Shown: positions 48,229 to 60,465, counted from the stretch's first letter. The stretch is DNA of 62,000 bases from Neocallimastix lanati (nom. inval.) (GCA_016946835.1 JACVTC010000015.1:1750001-1812000); one strand, 5' to 3'. The notes: a model not told the origin generated them from the sequence alone. A program made the numbers and translations.

Positions 48229-49515
48229 ATTAATTCTAATAATGTTAATAATAATAATAATATTGAAGAAATTGTAAATAATAATGAAACTATTAATGAA
48301 GAAAATTCAAATATTACTGAATTTATGCAAAAATTCATTAATGATCATATAATAACTATTGATGGTAGTAAATATTTGAAAGAAGAGGATAATTTAAGAA
48401 AAATTATTACCACGAATGAAGAAAAATTCAATTTTATATGGAAAGCCCATGCCATTGGTCATGAAGGTTTTGATAAAACATATGAACGATTAAGAAAACC
48501 TTTCTACTGGAAAGGAATGACAGTAGATATAAAAAGGTTTATTGTTAATTGAGAAAATTGTCAATTAAACAAAAGAAACGAAATCCCTGAACCTACCGAA
48601 AAATTTGCAACACAAGTGGAAGCTCCTTTTACGCACTTGGGTTTAGATATAATCGGACCACTACCAGAAACAAGTAGTGGAAATCAATATATTATTGTTA
48701 TTGTAGATTATTTTACAAAATGGGTAGAAGCACAACCACTATCTACCATTACTTCACGTGACGTAGTCAACTTTTTGTCTCAAATTTTTACAAGATTTGG
48801 TACACCAAACACAATTACAACTGATAATGGTGTATAATTTAATTCAGATTTTACAAAAATATTTTTGGATTTGTATGACGTATACATTAAATTTACTGTA
48901 ACGTATCATCCTGAATCTAATGGTCTAACCGAAAATCGTAATAGAGAAATAGGAAAATTATTACGTCTATTAGCAAGTAAAGAAAAAGAATGGGATCTTC
49001 TCCTACCTTTTGCTTTATGGGTTTTAAGAACTTCGAAAAATTCAGTTACTAAATATTCAAGTTTCGAATTACTTTATGGAAGAAGAGATCAACAATCATT
49101 TGAATTAGCTTCATCTCTTCCAACTTCGAATGTACAAGGAAGTAAAGAAGAATTATTAATTGAAAATTTTATTAATCATAATAAATAAGTTATAGACGCA
49201 TGTAATAATATAAAGAAGAATAATAAATATTGGGAAACTCGAAGAGAAGAAATTACTAGTATGAATAAACAAAACCAAATTAAAATAGGAGATTTAGTGA
49301 AAGTTCGAAATTTTTCTAGATATAAACTTGATCCTTATTTTGTAGGTCCATTTGAAGTTACAGGAAAACAATTTAATACTGTAAAATTAGTGGACCCAAA
49401 TACAAAACTACCTTTGGAAAGACCCGTACATATTAAAAACATAATAAAATTTAATTCAACCAACTATACCATAGTTGTAACTAAAGAAGGGACGAATGAT
49501 ATAAAACGTAAATAA
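48229..49515 (+). pseudogene. Gypsy integrase
   Basis: Pieces at 48325-48552, 48616-48837, 48865-49188 and 49261-49515 join in one frame apart from stops. The H2C2 zinc-binding part reads HAIGHEGFDKTYERLRKPFY, then a stop replaces the first Cys of C-x2-C. The core has HLGLDIIGPLP, IIVIVDYFTKWVEA, FGTPNTITTDNG and YHPESNGLTENRNREI. The tail reads IGDLVKVRNFSRYKLDPYFVGPFEV, a chromatin-interaction-type C-terminal region of gypsy integrases. Stops at about 48550, 48835 and 49186 disable it. Asp-Asp-Glu residues are mostly preserved. Confidence 0.88.
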
Positions 49516-50197
49516 AAATTTTAATTATTAATAAATTATTTTATTAATAATTACATAAAAATAAATTAATAAATCATTTGCAAATTCGTGACATAAATAA
49601 AACGTGATTGAAAATAACGTGATAAAATTAAAATTATGTAAAGACATAAAATTATGAAAGAACATAAAAATTAATGTAAACATAAAATTTATTACATAAA
49701 TTTTATGTTATGTTAAAATTGAAATAATTTATAAATTTCTTTTTATTATTTTTATTATTTTTATATTGATATTTTATTTTATTATATTTTTAATTATTTT
49801 TAATAATTATTATTTTATATTAATATTTTATATTTTAATAATAAATTTATATTTTTATTATTATTTTTATGAATATTTTATTTTAATATTATATATTTTA
49901 TTTTATACTTTATATTAAATACTTTAAATACTTAATAGTTATTCTAAGAGAATTAATTAAATAGTTTATTATGAATTTCAAATATAAAAACAAGAATAAT
50001 TCTTTATAATTATTCTTGGCAGAAAGGTTTTATGCCAAATTTATATTATAATTATTTTATATTTTCAAGATAAATATTAAATACATGTATTAATTTTATA
50101 ATTATTTTTAAATAATAAATAAATAAAATCTTATAATTAAATAAATACTTAATAAAACTTCTCCCAACAAGAGAACTTGAACCCAAAGGTTACTTTA
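49516..50197. other. AT-rich region after gypsy integrase
   Basis: The place where the gypsy 3' LTR would be expected, but no second copy is present for comparison. It contains repeated ACATAAAATT-type words (49660-49720) and a hairpin TTGGCA-N11-TGCCAA near 50015-50040. No coding sequence was seen. Confidence 0.45.
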
Positions 50198-50629
50198 TCA
50201 CATAGAAATAGATGATTTATTTTCATCAAAAAAAAATTTATTTAATTCATTTTGTAAATACTCAATTCTTTGTTGTGAAGAAAATGAATTAGTTTGTTCA
50301 ATAGCTTTATTATAAATGAAATCTATATTTTTCTTAATTTCATCTGATATACTATTATTAATTATTGTTTTTGTATCATTATCCTTCTTAATCATTTCTT
50401 GTTTTACATCCTTATTGTATACATATGCATCATCAAATTGGAAGGATTTATAATTATTTAAATCTTCTTTAACTAATGATTTGAGAATTATTTTTACAGT
50501 ATTAGTGCTAATATATTTGTATAACTTATGTTTAACTAACAGTAAAAATAATTCTGTTCTCCAAATTAAATAATTTTCATTATTTAAAATGGTTTTTGTA
50601 CTAATATTTTCAATACTTTCCTTAGACAT
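50198..50629 (-). pseudogene. Copia gag N-terminal fragment
   Basis: A 143-codon frame starting MSKESIENISTKTILNNENY and continuing LIWRTELFLLLVKHKLYKYI. It resembles the start of Gag in copia1 (SSNYRLWKQQLYLLL) in order and spacing, including KTIINNSISDEIKKNIDFI against MNSISNDLASKIDFI. It stops before the rest of Gag. No LTR or primer site was seen upstream (to the right). Confidence 0.7.
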
Positions 50630-52019
50630 GTTAATACTATTAATTAAACTATATAATATTTTATAATTTTAAAAATAGATTTTTAAATATTAATTATTAT
50701 AAATTTATAAATCTTGTATTTATTAAAAAATTAATAATAAATTATTATTTGTCACCAACCTTTTAAGATTTGCGTTTAATAAATAGATTTGTTTTATTAA
50801 GTTATTAATTTATATTCTTATTTCTTATTGTTAAAAATAGTTTTACAATTTAATAATAAAATAATATAAATTAAAATAAAAATGAAATGAATTAAATATT
50901 AAACCTAATTAAAAATTTCTTTTGGAAATCTTTAGAATTATTAAGAATATCTTAGAATTTTTTATAATTATTGAATTTATTCTAATTTATTTAAAAATTA
51001 TTAACTTATTTTCTTAAAAGTCCAATATCTCCTCTCCTAGTGGTCCAATTAAGTTGAATTTAACATATATTATCTCAGTCATAACTTTCTATTAAATATA
51101 TTTTTATTGGGAAATCGAAGTGTAATATTTCCATTATTTGTCGAGTTATTGTTATTTTTCTTCAAGTTATCTTTGTCAATTTCTTAAGGGTTAGTTTAAA
51201 TTAAATTATCTTTAATAAATGAATTCAAACCCTTTTATTTCTAATTATTTAATATTATTCCTAATATTTTTTTTAATGATTAAAATTAAATTTAAAATAA
51301 TCTTTTCAACGAAATCAAATTTCAATTGATCTATTGGTGAATTTCAATTATAAATCCACTAATATTAGTGATAAATTTAATTTTAAGGATTCGTCTGGAT
51401 CCGAATCCTAGAGGAGGACCATGTAACGAATCATAAAATTCATTGCTTGTCTTAATGATTAATAAATAAGATTTGAACCTATTTTACTTGAGTTCGAAAC
51501 ATCTCTAATCCTTTTTACTAAAATTTATATTTTAATTTAATTGTAAACTTAAAAACCGATAACCCCATTTTATGATTTTACCAAAAAATTTATTTCATTT
51601 TAAAAGTTATTATTTATTCCATTTGAATTTAACTTCTATTATTTTAATATAAAAATTTTATATATTACTATTACATTTTATTTAATTCAAATTAAACTAT
51701 AAATAAAACAATACAATTATTCAATATTTCAAATAAATATTAAACCATTCCTTAATTTATATATATATGTTTTAATAATATAATTTTACATATAATATAT
51801 ATATATAATTTATATAAACAGATATATTTTAAAATTAATATTAAACATAGAACAGTAAATATCAAATAAATAAATATTTTTATGTATTTTAAAAAAATAT
51901 TAAAAATAAATTTTGATATTATAAAATTATTATAACTTGCCCTAATTTATTAAGAAAAAAATTTAAAAAAAAAAAAAAGAAATAAATTAACTAATATAAC
52001 TTATATGGAAAATCAATTG
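50630..52019. other. Unassigned AT-rich region
   Basis: No gene recognised. A perfect 7-bp inverted repeat (GGATTCG-N8-CGAATCC) lies near 51391-51412 next to a GC-richer patch (51380-51425). It does not fold as a tRNA. Confidence 0.4.
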
Positions 52020-52951
52020 ATTCAAACAACTTTTTAAACTTAGTAATTGAAACATTAATTAAAAATAATCCTAATATTGGATTTATCTTAAATTCTCAGG
52101 AAAGGTTTAATAAATATAAATCAATAGTTGGAATTATTTTTACAAAATTTTCATTTCTTAATAATTTCGGTATTTGCATTGCTAGTAATAGTAATGAAAC
52201 TTTAAATACTTTAATTGAAGATTTACAATCTGATATTATCAATTATTTATATGAGCTTTATTCAAGAATTAACAATTTCGTTGATAATAGTAATAATTCT
52301 ATTATAGATTTACTTTTACAGGGGTTACTTATTCTTAATATTAAAGAAGCTGGTGTGACTGAAGAACTATTGATATAAATCAGTTTTATCAATCAGTTTC
52401 AGCGATATTCAATATTTATAAAAAGTAACAGAACTAGTTGAATATACTAAAATAAATGAAGATTTAAGTGATAATTCCATTGTCTAACAATTAATTTCAG
52501 CGCATTATCTTGTATTACCTGATGTTATGTGTATTTTTATAGAATTAAAGTAAGGAGATGAAAATAATTTAAAAAAATTAATTTTAAATTATTAATGAAA
52601 TATTCCAAAAATATGTAAAAAGGATATGGTACTAACCTTACACAAAATGAACAAGAGATAAAAGAGAATGAAGAAATAAATTTTAATAATTTTAAATTTG
52701 ATGAAAAATTTAGAATTAAAAGAAACATATTTTTGTATGATTAAAATGATAGAAATTTAAATGAACTAATAAAAAATTACTTATCAAAAAATAATATGGA
52801 CAAAGAATCCAATGTTAGTAAAATTATTGATGAAGTAAATAACCTATCAAGAAATGATACAACTTGGACATTCAAAAATATAAACATAAATGATCAAAAT
52901 ACAAATAATTTAATTTCAAACGAAAAATTTCTAAATAATATTATTAATTGA
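52020..52951 (+). pseudogene. Unidentified broken coding region
   Basis: From about 52030 to 52378 a frame without an ATG encodes about 117 residues (NFLNLVIETLIKNNPNIGF, FTKFSFLNNFGICIA, LLQGLLILNIKEAGVTEELL). After shifts, further stretches read LISAHYLVLPDVMCIFIELK and INFNNFKFDEKFRIKRN, ending with NKLI-like Asn-rich sequence at the copia3 LTR. Codon use is unlike the spacer and the pieces are in order, so it is a decayed protein gene. It may be the gag of another retroelement; I do not recognise the family. copia3 appears to have inserted into it at 52951. Confidence 0.45.
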
Positions 52952-53228
52952 TGTTTTACACTTTATTATGATATTGAGATGAAATTTTGATTTTTTTTTT
53001 TTTTATTAAATTTCAAGTTCATTATTTTATTATAAGTTCATTCAACATAATTTATAATGACGATATACAATTTCATTATATGAACGTATTAGAAATTTTT
53101 CTAATACATTTTTATACATTATTACATTATACAATAAATATTATATAAAATAATTTTACAATAATAAAATAAATATTATAGCAATAAATTATAGAAATAA
53201 AACATAATATTGAACTTTATTTCTAACA
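52952..53228 (-). mobile_element. copia3 3' LTR
   Basis: 277 bp. On the minus strand it starts TGTTAGAAATAAAG, as in the copia1 and copia4 LTRs, after the polypurine tract (AGGGGGAA, 53229-53236). It ends ATAAAGTGTAAAACA, matching the copia1 LTR end. No 5' LTR copy is present. Confidence 0.7.
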
Positions 53229-53269
53229 TTCCCCCTAAAATTTAATTTTTAAAACTAAAATCTCGTAAG

Positions 53270-54345
53270 TAGTAACTTGTTGTGGATCTACTGGTTTCTT
53301 TATCACCAGCGAAATCAGAATCTGCATAAACCTTTATATCATTATTTTTATTATAAAATTTTATACCATATTTTGGATTACCTTTAAATACTTCATTATT
53401 TTCTTTCATTTACCCAGTCTTCTAAGGTTGGTTCATTTGCTTTTCTGGATGCCTTATTAACTGAAAATAAAATATCTGGTCTGATACAGATGGCTGGATA
53501 TAATAGACTACCTATTGCTTGTTTGTACTTTTTCGAATTGAAACGTATCTTTTGAAGTTTTTTATTTTCCACAGGTTGCATGTTTGACACTGGTTTGCAT
53601 TCATTCATCTCAAATCTTTCTAAAATATCATTTAAATATTTTTCTGGATGCAATAAATAACCATCATTATGTTTTTCAAATTTTATACCTAATATGTAGT
53701 CCTCAGGTCCTATATCAGTTATTTCAAAGTGTTCTTTTAATAGACTTTTTGTATTAATAATTTCTTCTTTTTTACCTGTTAATAGGATATCATCAACGTA
53801 TACTCCTAAAATACATAATCTTATTTTTATCATCTCTTTTTATATATATGCATGGATCACTTTTGAGTCTTTCAAATTTTAAGTTTACTAATGTCTTGTT
53901 TAATTTCAAATTCCATTCTTTTCCGGACTGTTTAAGTCCATATAATGCTTTATTTAGTTTCCAATAGCTTTTCATATAACTTTCGTGACCTTCAGGGGGT
54001 AACATATATATATTTTCATCTAATTTTGCATTTAAATATGTAGTTTTTATATCAATTTGATGTAATTCATATTCATAATACGAGCTAATGCAGTAATTAA
54101 TCTAAGTGAATTTTGTTTCAATGTCGGTAAGTATGTGTCAAAATAATCTATATAATCTATACCTTCCTTTTGGCTAAAACCACGCGCTACCAATCTAGCT
54201 TTCCATTTCTTTATATTACCTTTTGAATCTAATTTATAAGTAAATACCCATTTACAAGATATTAGATTTGCATCATCTGGTAGCTTATCCACGATAGTAT
54301 ATACATTTAATTTCTTCATACTTTCTAATTCGTTATTGCGTCAAT
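53270..54345 (-). pseudogene. copia3 reverse transcriptase and truncated RNase H
   Basis: Three frames follow each other. 54319-54047 reads CKWVFTYKLDSKGN, KARLVARGFSQKEGIDY and LPTLKQNSLRLITALA. 54005-53793 reads SYWKLNKALYGLKQSGKEW. 53833-53396 reads GVYVDDILLTG (YVDD intact), DIGPEDYILGIKFEKHNDGY and ICIRPDILFSVNKASRKA. RNase H is seen only to an ADSDFAGDKETSRSTT patch (about 53320-53280); the rest is deleted up to the LTR. Confidence 0.85.
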
Positions 54346-54399
54346 CCAATTATTTTTATCTTTCCTACGGAATATTTCTTTATATGAACGAGGTGGTTC

Positions 54400-55790
54400 T
54401 TTTTCTATCTTTGTTGCTAAATTTGATAAATTCTTATTTTTATTACAGTAATCATTTTACCTGTTTCTTTTCTTAATTTTATTATCTTCACTTGAATCTT
54501 TACGTTTACTTCCTGTGTATTTTTTTATTTCTACAAATTCATCTTCATTATTTTTCAATTTTTGTATTTTAATATTATTATTATTTTTGATATTTAAACT
54601 TTCATCTTTATTAGAATTTTTATTATTGTTTAAATCTTCATTTCTATTTAAATTTTTATTTAAATTTGAATTTTTATTTTCTAAATTCTTATTTCTAATT
54701 TTTTCACATTTTTTACTTAATGGTTCTGTATCACTTTCAGAGTCATCACTACTATAAAATTCTTCATACGTACCTTGTATTTTCTATTTATTTTTTTTAT
54801 TTTTTCTTTTAATTATATAAGATTTCTTCTTTAAATTTGAATTTGTATTAGGATTTTTATTTGCTTTAAATTCAAATATATTTTTATCAATTTTCTTATT
54901 CTTATCGTCCATTGTTATATTATTACTTGTTTATTTATATTTTTACGTGTTTTTTCATTGTTTATAATCCTTTTGTCTATAATTTTATTGTGAATATTAT
55001 CTTTGTTTATTGTTTCTTTGTTTACATTGTCATTGTTTACATTTTGATTATTAACATTATTTTCATTTAAATGTCTATTATTTACACTATTTTCAATTTC
55101 ATCATTTTTTCTATTCGTGCATATTTCGTTTTTCTCATTCTCTTCAATATAATTATCTGTATTCATATCATATTCCTTATTTATTTCTTTATTTAAATTT
55201 AAATTATTATTTTTAATTTCGGAATTTTTATTCAAATTTTCAGAATTATTGTTTACATCCCTGTTGTTTACATTAACTTCATTTAAATTATTATTATTGT
55301 TCAAATTATTAGTTTCATTATTGACATTTAAATTAATATCTTAGATACTTAATTCTTTGTTACTTACTTTTTTGCCATTCACATTTAAATTTGAATTTTA
55401 TTTATTTTGATAATTTTTATCATTTTCATCATTTAAATTTGAATTTAAATTTGAATTAAATGTAATTTTATTATTATTATTATTTAAATTGTAATTATTT
55501 AAATTATTATTTGAAATGTTCATACTTTTGTTTTCACTGTTATTATAATTGTTATATTCATTTTGGAAATATTCATTATGAGCATTTGAATTGTTGGGAT
55601 TATACAAATGGTCATTTTGTGAAATGGTTGGATTAAAAAAATAAGGAATTGGCAAATTAATGTTGAAATTAAATAAAAATTTATAACAATTTTCTAAATA
55701 ATTGTTGTACATTAAATTATTTGGGTTGTTAAAATTATTTGGATACATATGATTCATGTGATTAAATTTTTGAAAAATTTCATTTTTATT
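54400..55790 (-). pseudogene. copia3 Asn-rich linker
   Basis: Two larger pieces (55757-55398 and 55304-54915) encode Asn-rich sequence such as NLNEVNVNNRDVNNNSENL. Toward 54480 the sequence becomes Lys/Ser/Asp-rich. It is the same kind of linker as in copia1, with word repeats such as NLN and NVNN. Confidence 0.7.
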
Positions 55791-55837
55791 AATATTATTA
55801 TTTATATCATTTGAAGTAACTTAAAATGGAGGAATAA

Positions 55838-56560
55838 CTAAAGTTTTATTTTTGTTATTGTTATTATGAGAAGTATCATAACATTCATTATCATTATATT
55901 CATTATTATTATTATTATTATCATTATTACTGTTATTATGAAAACTATTATCGTTATTATCATCGTTTTCGTTCCCCCTTTTTCATAATATTCTACAAAG
56001 TCAATAAATTCTGGAAAGTAGGAAGGATATTTAAAGTTGCCAGGAGTATCTTCGAAGAATTCAACTGCACGAGCAAGTACTATTTTGTTATTCATATAAT
56101 CATATATTTTAAAAGCAGTAGGATTTTTATCATATCCTATGAAAATTCCGGAAGTAGTATTTTCAAATTTTTTTCTAAAATGTTTTGGATGTAGAAAACC
56201 ACTTATTTGACATCCAAAAACTTTTAATTTATTATAGTCGACCTTTTCATTATACAATAATTCAAAAGGGACTTTATTATTTATACTAGAGTGTGGAAGC
56301 CTATTATAAATATAACATGCAGTTTTCACTGTATTCTCCCAAAAGGCTTTATAGAGTTTTGCATCATATAATAATGCCTTAGCGTAGTATATTAATGTTT
56401 GTTGGAAACGCTCGGCCTTCCCATTTTGTTGGAAATTATATGGAATAGAATATAAATGCACTATTCCATTTTCTTCACAAAACTCATTAAACTGATTATT
56501 GGAATATTCGAATCCATTATCAGTTTTAATTTATTTTAGTATCATTTCAAAAGGCTAATT
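55838..56560 (-). pseudogene. copia3 integrase C-terminal half
   Basis: Starting with KTDNGFEYSNNQFNEFCEENG in a short frame, then YNFQQNGKAERFQQTLIYYA, KAFWENTVKTACYIYNRLPH, KLKVFGCQISGF and SGIFIGYDKNPTAFKIYDY. It corresponds to the region after the second catalytic Asp. The stretch with LDDYSRYGW in copia1 is missing here; the pre-integrase Cys patch is joined directly to this part. Confidence 0.8.
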
Positions 56561-56569
56561 TGTTTTATT

Positions 56570-57150
56570 ATTTGTCGAATAATAAGGTAGATTTTTCATT
56601 TTTGAAGCTAAACAAATTCTACACTTATTACTTAAATTTATATTTGGTAGAATATTTTTTTTATCAATATTAAAGTGGCCTAAGCATCTATGCCACAGTT
56701 CTAAAGATCTTTCATCAAGATCTCCTTCTATGTTATAACAAACGACCTTTGGTTTATTGAAATTTATTTTATTTTTGAATGAAACAATTTTAAAAATATT
56801 ACATTTATTTGATTTAACAGAACAAATTCTGTTTCCTTTTTTATTAAAAATCGAATCTAATTTCTTATTATTATTTTTTTGTAAAACATTATTTTGAAAT
56901 ATTCTTCTAATAATTGATCAGTTGAAAGAAGATTTATTTTAAATGAAGGAATATAATAAACATTTTTTAGTATTATTTTATTTTCATTTATATATCCAAT
57001 ATATGTGTCTTTAAATTTTGTTTCCACATATATGCCATTTGGAAAAAAAATTTTTTCTCTATGTGGTTTTATGTTCTGAAGACAATTTTTATTGTAGGTC
57101 ATGTGGTAAAAAGCTCCAGAGTCTAATTGGTTTTGCCTTATTCATCTTGT
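56570..57150 (-). pseudogene. copia3 protease end and pre-integrase domain
   Basis: Reads QLDSGAFYHMTYNKN at the right end (57145-57100), then GIYVETKFKDTYIGYINENK, NVYYIPSFKINLLSTDQLLEE, then ELWHRCLGHFNID and CRICLASKMKNLPYYS. These are the protease active-site Asp-Ser-Gly and the GAG-pre-integrase Cys/His residues. Stops lie between them. Confidence 0.75.
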
Positions 57151-57350
57151 AATTCTTAATTAATTTTTCAATGTAGTCTTATTGATTAATTTTATATCCT
57201 TCTTCAGTTTTAAAAATATTTATTCCTATAATTTTGTTAGCTTCCGTGTCTTTTGAAATTTTATATTTTTCTTTTAATTTATTGCTTATATATTTAATTT
57301 CTTTATCTTCTCCAGTAAGATATCATCAACATAAAGACATAATATAGCTG
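57150..57350 (-). pseudogene. Displaced copia reverse transcriptase scrap
   Basis: Just upstream (right) of the copia3 protease, the minus strand reads LCLYVDDILL and a short Lys/Ile-rich continuation. This belongs to reverse transcriptase and is out of order here. It therefore comes from another copia copy joined by rearrangement. At about 57346 the coding strand changes to copia4 gag. Confidence 0.55.
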
Positions 57351-58211
57351 AGCTACAAGATACCAAAAGGTGAGGAAGCCAAATACAGAAAAGTTGAAGA
57401 CTCTAGTGGGTACTTCATAAAGAAGGAAATATCAGATGAACAAATAGACTCAGTTAATGAAACAAAATTCTACTTAAACAACAGTATTTCAGAGGAAATA
57501 AAGCAGAGTCTTAATTTTGACACCCGAATTGCATACCAGATATACAAAATTATAGAGGGAATGAATGTCAAAGGAAAAGAAGAACGAATTATTGAAATTA
57601 AGAACCAATTAGAGAACATTACTTATGACCCGGAAAAGTATATTAGCTTATTTATATCCGAATTAAATATGTTATTTGATGAGTTAAAGGACCTAGACCA
57701 TCGCTTGACCAAAGAAAAGAAATTTAATTATTTATGTACAGCTATTCCTATGGAGATATCAATGGAAATAGGTCTTATGTCATTCAAAGGAAAATGGGAA
57801 GACGCTTCTGAATATTTAAAAATAATGCTGCCTGAATTAAAGAAATTAAAGGAATTAAAGGAATTAAAGGAATTAAAGGCAAAACGCCCTGTAAATAAAA
57901 GTAAAGAAATTAAGAATTCAGTCACTCTTAGTACTGAAATTAAAAGAAAAAGAAATAATAGACAAATAAAATGCTACATCTGTAACAAACGAGAACATAA
58001 AGCAAAAGACTGTTGGCACAACCCAAAGAATAAAAATAAGAAAGGAAATAAAAGGGAACAAGCAAATAGCCTAGAGGAAAAAGGTAAACAAACAAAAAAC
58101 TGTGATAACGAATGTAATTTCACGGATACACTATTTGAGGATTATAATACCAACTACCAAGCAGAATCCAATTACTGTACAAAACCGAGGTGTGGATGTA
58201 GAAATTATTAA
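57346..58211 (+). pseudogene. copia4 gag, 5' truncated
   Basis: The frame is open before the ATG at 57561 and reads from about 57360 (KYRKVEDSSGYFIKKEISDE, KFYLNNSISEEIKQSLNFDT), so the true start is lost at the junction. The Gag body reads FISELNMLFDELKDLDH and FNYLCTAIPMEISMEI, a LKELKELKELK repeat (a 15-bp tandem repeat near 57835-57880), then a zinc knuckle CYICNKREHKAKDCW. It is colinear with copia1 Gag. Confidence 0.82.
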
Positions 58212-58734
58212 TCAACAACCAAAGCAAAATCTCAGCTACTATGTTTCCTCTCTTGAGAACACTTCCAATAAAGTAAACAAACAAATAACATGTTTATGGA
58301 CCGTTAGGAATAAATTATTAACTAATATTTCAAATTCATCAAGAGTTTACAAAATATGGCCATTCAAGAGCATACTTAGGTTTAGTAAAAGCAAAAAAGA
58401 AAATAACATAAAGTGTGATAATATAATATTATCATTAAATGCTGAAAACTTTGACCTTTGGAATAGACGCTTAGGTTATTTCAACATTAATAATATTAAA
58501 GAAAGTTTAAATAAAATAAATATAAAGTGCAGTTGCAAAATATGTACTTCGAAAATGAGAAATAAGCCCTATCCAAATTCAGAAAGCAAGTCAAAGGAAC
58601 CCTTCGAACTTATACACATGGATACTGTGTCAGCTCCATATCCAACTATGTACGGAAACAAGTACTTTCTAACAATCTTAGACGATTATACAAGGTACGG
58701 TTGGGTTTTCTTCATGAAAACAAAGGGATTATAA
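58212..58734 (+). pseudogene. copia4 pre-integrase and integrase N-terminal half
   Basis: Reads LNAENFDLWNRRLGYFNINN, then CSCKICTSKMRNKPYP and PFELIHMDTVSAPY, YFLTILDDYTRYGWVFFMKTKG. The integrase core stops at a TAA (58732) and passes straight into Asn-rich linker, so the second half of integrase is deleted. In the pre-integrase motif His is changed (WNRRLGY instead of WHRRLGH). Confidence 0.82.
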
Positions 58735-58739
58735 TGAGA

Positions 58740-59605
58740 ATAAAAATAATAATAAGAAAGGTGAATTTGAAAAAATAATATAAATCAAAATAATATAAAT
58801 CAAAATAATATAAATCAAAATAATATAAATCAAAATAATATAAATCAAAATAATTTAAACCAAAATAATTTGAATCAAAATAATTTCAATAATAATAATT
58901 TTAATAATTTGCCACCGTCCAAATATAATTGACCCAAATAAATTTTATCAAAATTATTTTAATTATAATCAACAATTGCCTTTATATAATAATTTACCTT
59001 TTGTAAATTATTTAAATCCGCACATTTACAATGCAGGATTTCAGAATTTAAATGATTTTAATAATTTAAAATATTTGAACAAATATAATAATTATATTCA
59101 AAATGAGAATTATAATGGTTAATTATATTTGAATAAAAATAATTCAAATTTTAATTTTAATTTAAATAATAATTTAAATGATAAGATAAACAACATCCAT
59201 TTAATGCGTTTTTAAAATTAAAATCAAATATAAGTCAAAATAATAACATAAACGGTGAGCAAATAAAAGATATTTATACGAATAATAATAATGATAATGA
59301 TAACAATAAAAATAATAATATAATTGATCAAAATGACAAAAATAATTTAAAAGAAAGTAAACAAAATTTAAAAAGCTTAAATGAAAATAATATAAATTAT
59401 AAGTCATCTGATGTAAACAACAATGAAGGAAAGTATTTAAATTCTATAGAGAATGTAATAAACAGTAATATTAATACAATTAATAAGAGCAATGATAAGC
59501 ATTCAAATAACTTAAATTTAAATCTTGGAAACAATTTAATAAATAATTTAAATGAAAATAAAAGCAATTTAAAATTAAATAAAAACAAACAAAACATTTA
59601 CTATC
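58740..59605 (+). pseudogene. copia4 Asn-rich linker with NQNNI repeat
   Basis: From 58783 to 58875 a 15-bp unit, AATATAAATCAAAAT, is repeated about six times (Asn-Ile-Asn-Gln-Asn). Further Asn/Leu/Lys-rich coding in broken frames follows, corresponding to the linkers of copia1-copia3. Confidence 0.7.
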
Positions 59606-60444
59606 ACTGATATAGGTCCAATTGATAATATATTAGGAATAAAGTTTGTAAAAGAAAAAGATGGCTATACGCTACATCAGTTACAATATTTAGAAAAATT
59701 ATTAAAGAAGTTTAACATAGAAAATTACAAGCCAATTAATAATATGATCCCAGAAAATATAGAAGAATTACGAAATAAAAATTTCAATATTACAAAATAT
59801 AAACAAGCTATTGGAAGCCTGATGTATCTAGGACTTTGCACCAGGCCAGATATATTATTCACAGTTAACAAAGCATCTAGGAAATCAAAAAACCCTACCT
59901 ACGAAGATTGGTTTAACTTACTTAAGGTATTTAGATATCTCAAAGGTAATAAAAATTACGGAATAAAATTTAATAAAGATAATTTAATAAGAACTTATGT
60001 AGATTCAGATTATGGAGGAGATGAAACAAAAAGAAGATCGACAACAGGTATCATCATATTAACTGGAACAGGTCCTGTTGGTTGGCACTCAAAACTACAA
60101 CACATTGTATCTTCATCAACCGCCTAAAGTGAATATTATGTCTTAGGATCATGTGCAAATCAATGCATATGGTACGAAAATATTCTTAATGAATTGGGTG
60201 AAAACTGCAAATGCATCAATATATAGATAACAAAGCTACAATATACATCAGCAAAAACGAAACCATAAATCAAAACACTAGACATATTGATATCAAATAT
60301 CACCTTGTCAGGGATTACATTAAAGAAAATAAAATTCGTTTGAACTACATAAAATCTCAAGATAATCTTGCAGATGGTTTTACAAAATACTTAAATAGTA
60401 ATGCTATGAAAAAGTTTAGAGATCTAATTATGTATGAATTTTAA
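59606..60444 (+). pseudogene. copia4 reverse transcriptase end and RNase H
   Basis: Starts at TDIGPIDNILGIKFVKEKDGY, which follows the deleted YVDD region, then GSLMYLGLCTRPDILFTVNKAS, YEDWFNLLKVFRYLKGNKNY, YVDSDYGGDETKRRSTTGI and GWHSKLQHIVSSSTA. A TAA replaces the Glu of AESEY (about 60125). A shifted continuation at 60211-60444 reads YIDNKATIYISKNETINQ and NLADGFTKYL. Confidence 0.85.
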
Positions 60445-60465
60445 TATTCTAAACTTTAGGAGGAG

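Larger units (their letters stand above)
33491..49520 (+). mobile_element. Ty3/gypsy element split by two copia insertions
   Basis: Pieces on the plus strand, in order: Asn-rich gag end (33491-33951), pol N-terminal part (34009-34722), RNase H (40707-41447), a helical spacer (41496-41903) and integrase (48229-49515). copia1 interrupts it at TTAAA and copia2 at ATACT. In both places the gypsy frame runs on without a shift when one target duplication is ignored, which confirms the layout. The protease and nearly all of the reverse transcriptase are missing, and several stops are present, so this copy is dead. The 5' end is lost at LTR copy B. No 3' LTR was clearly recognised after 49515. Confidence 0.85.
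52952..57350 (-). mobile_element. copia3, Ty1/copia element with internal deletions
   Basis: Read right to left it has a protease/pre-integrase region (57150-56570), an integrase with its core middle deleted (56560-55838), an Asn-rich linker (55790-54400), reverse transcriptase (54345-53600), a truncated RNase H (53600-53270), a polypurine tract and a 3' LTR. gag and the 5' LTR are missing. It is closer in sequence to copia1 and copia4 than to copia2. Confidence 0.8.

Noticed and set aside
51470-51540. Possible tRNA from GAGTTCGAAAC
   Set aside because: The flanking bases do not form a T-stem, and no D-arm or acceptor stem could be found. No convincing tRNA or rRNA gene was seen anywhere in the window.
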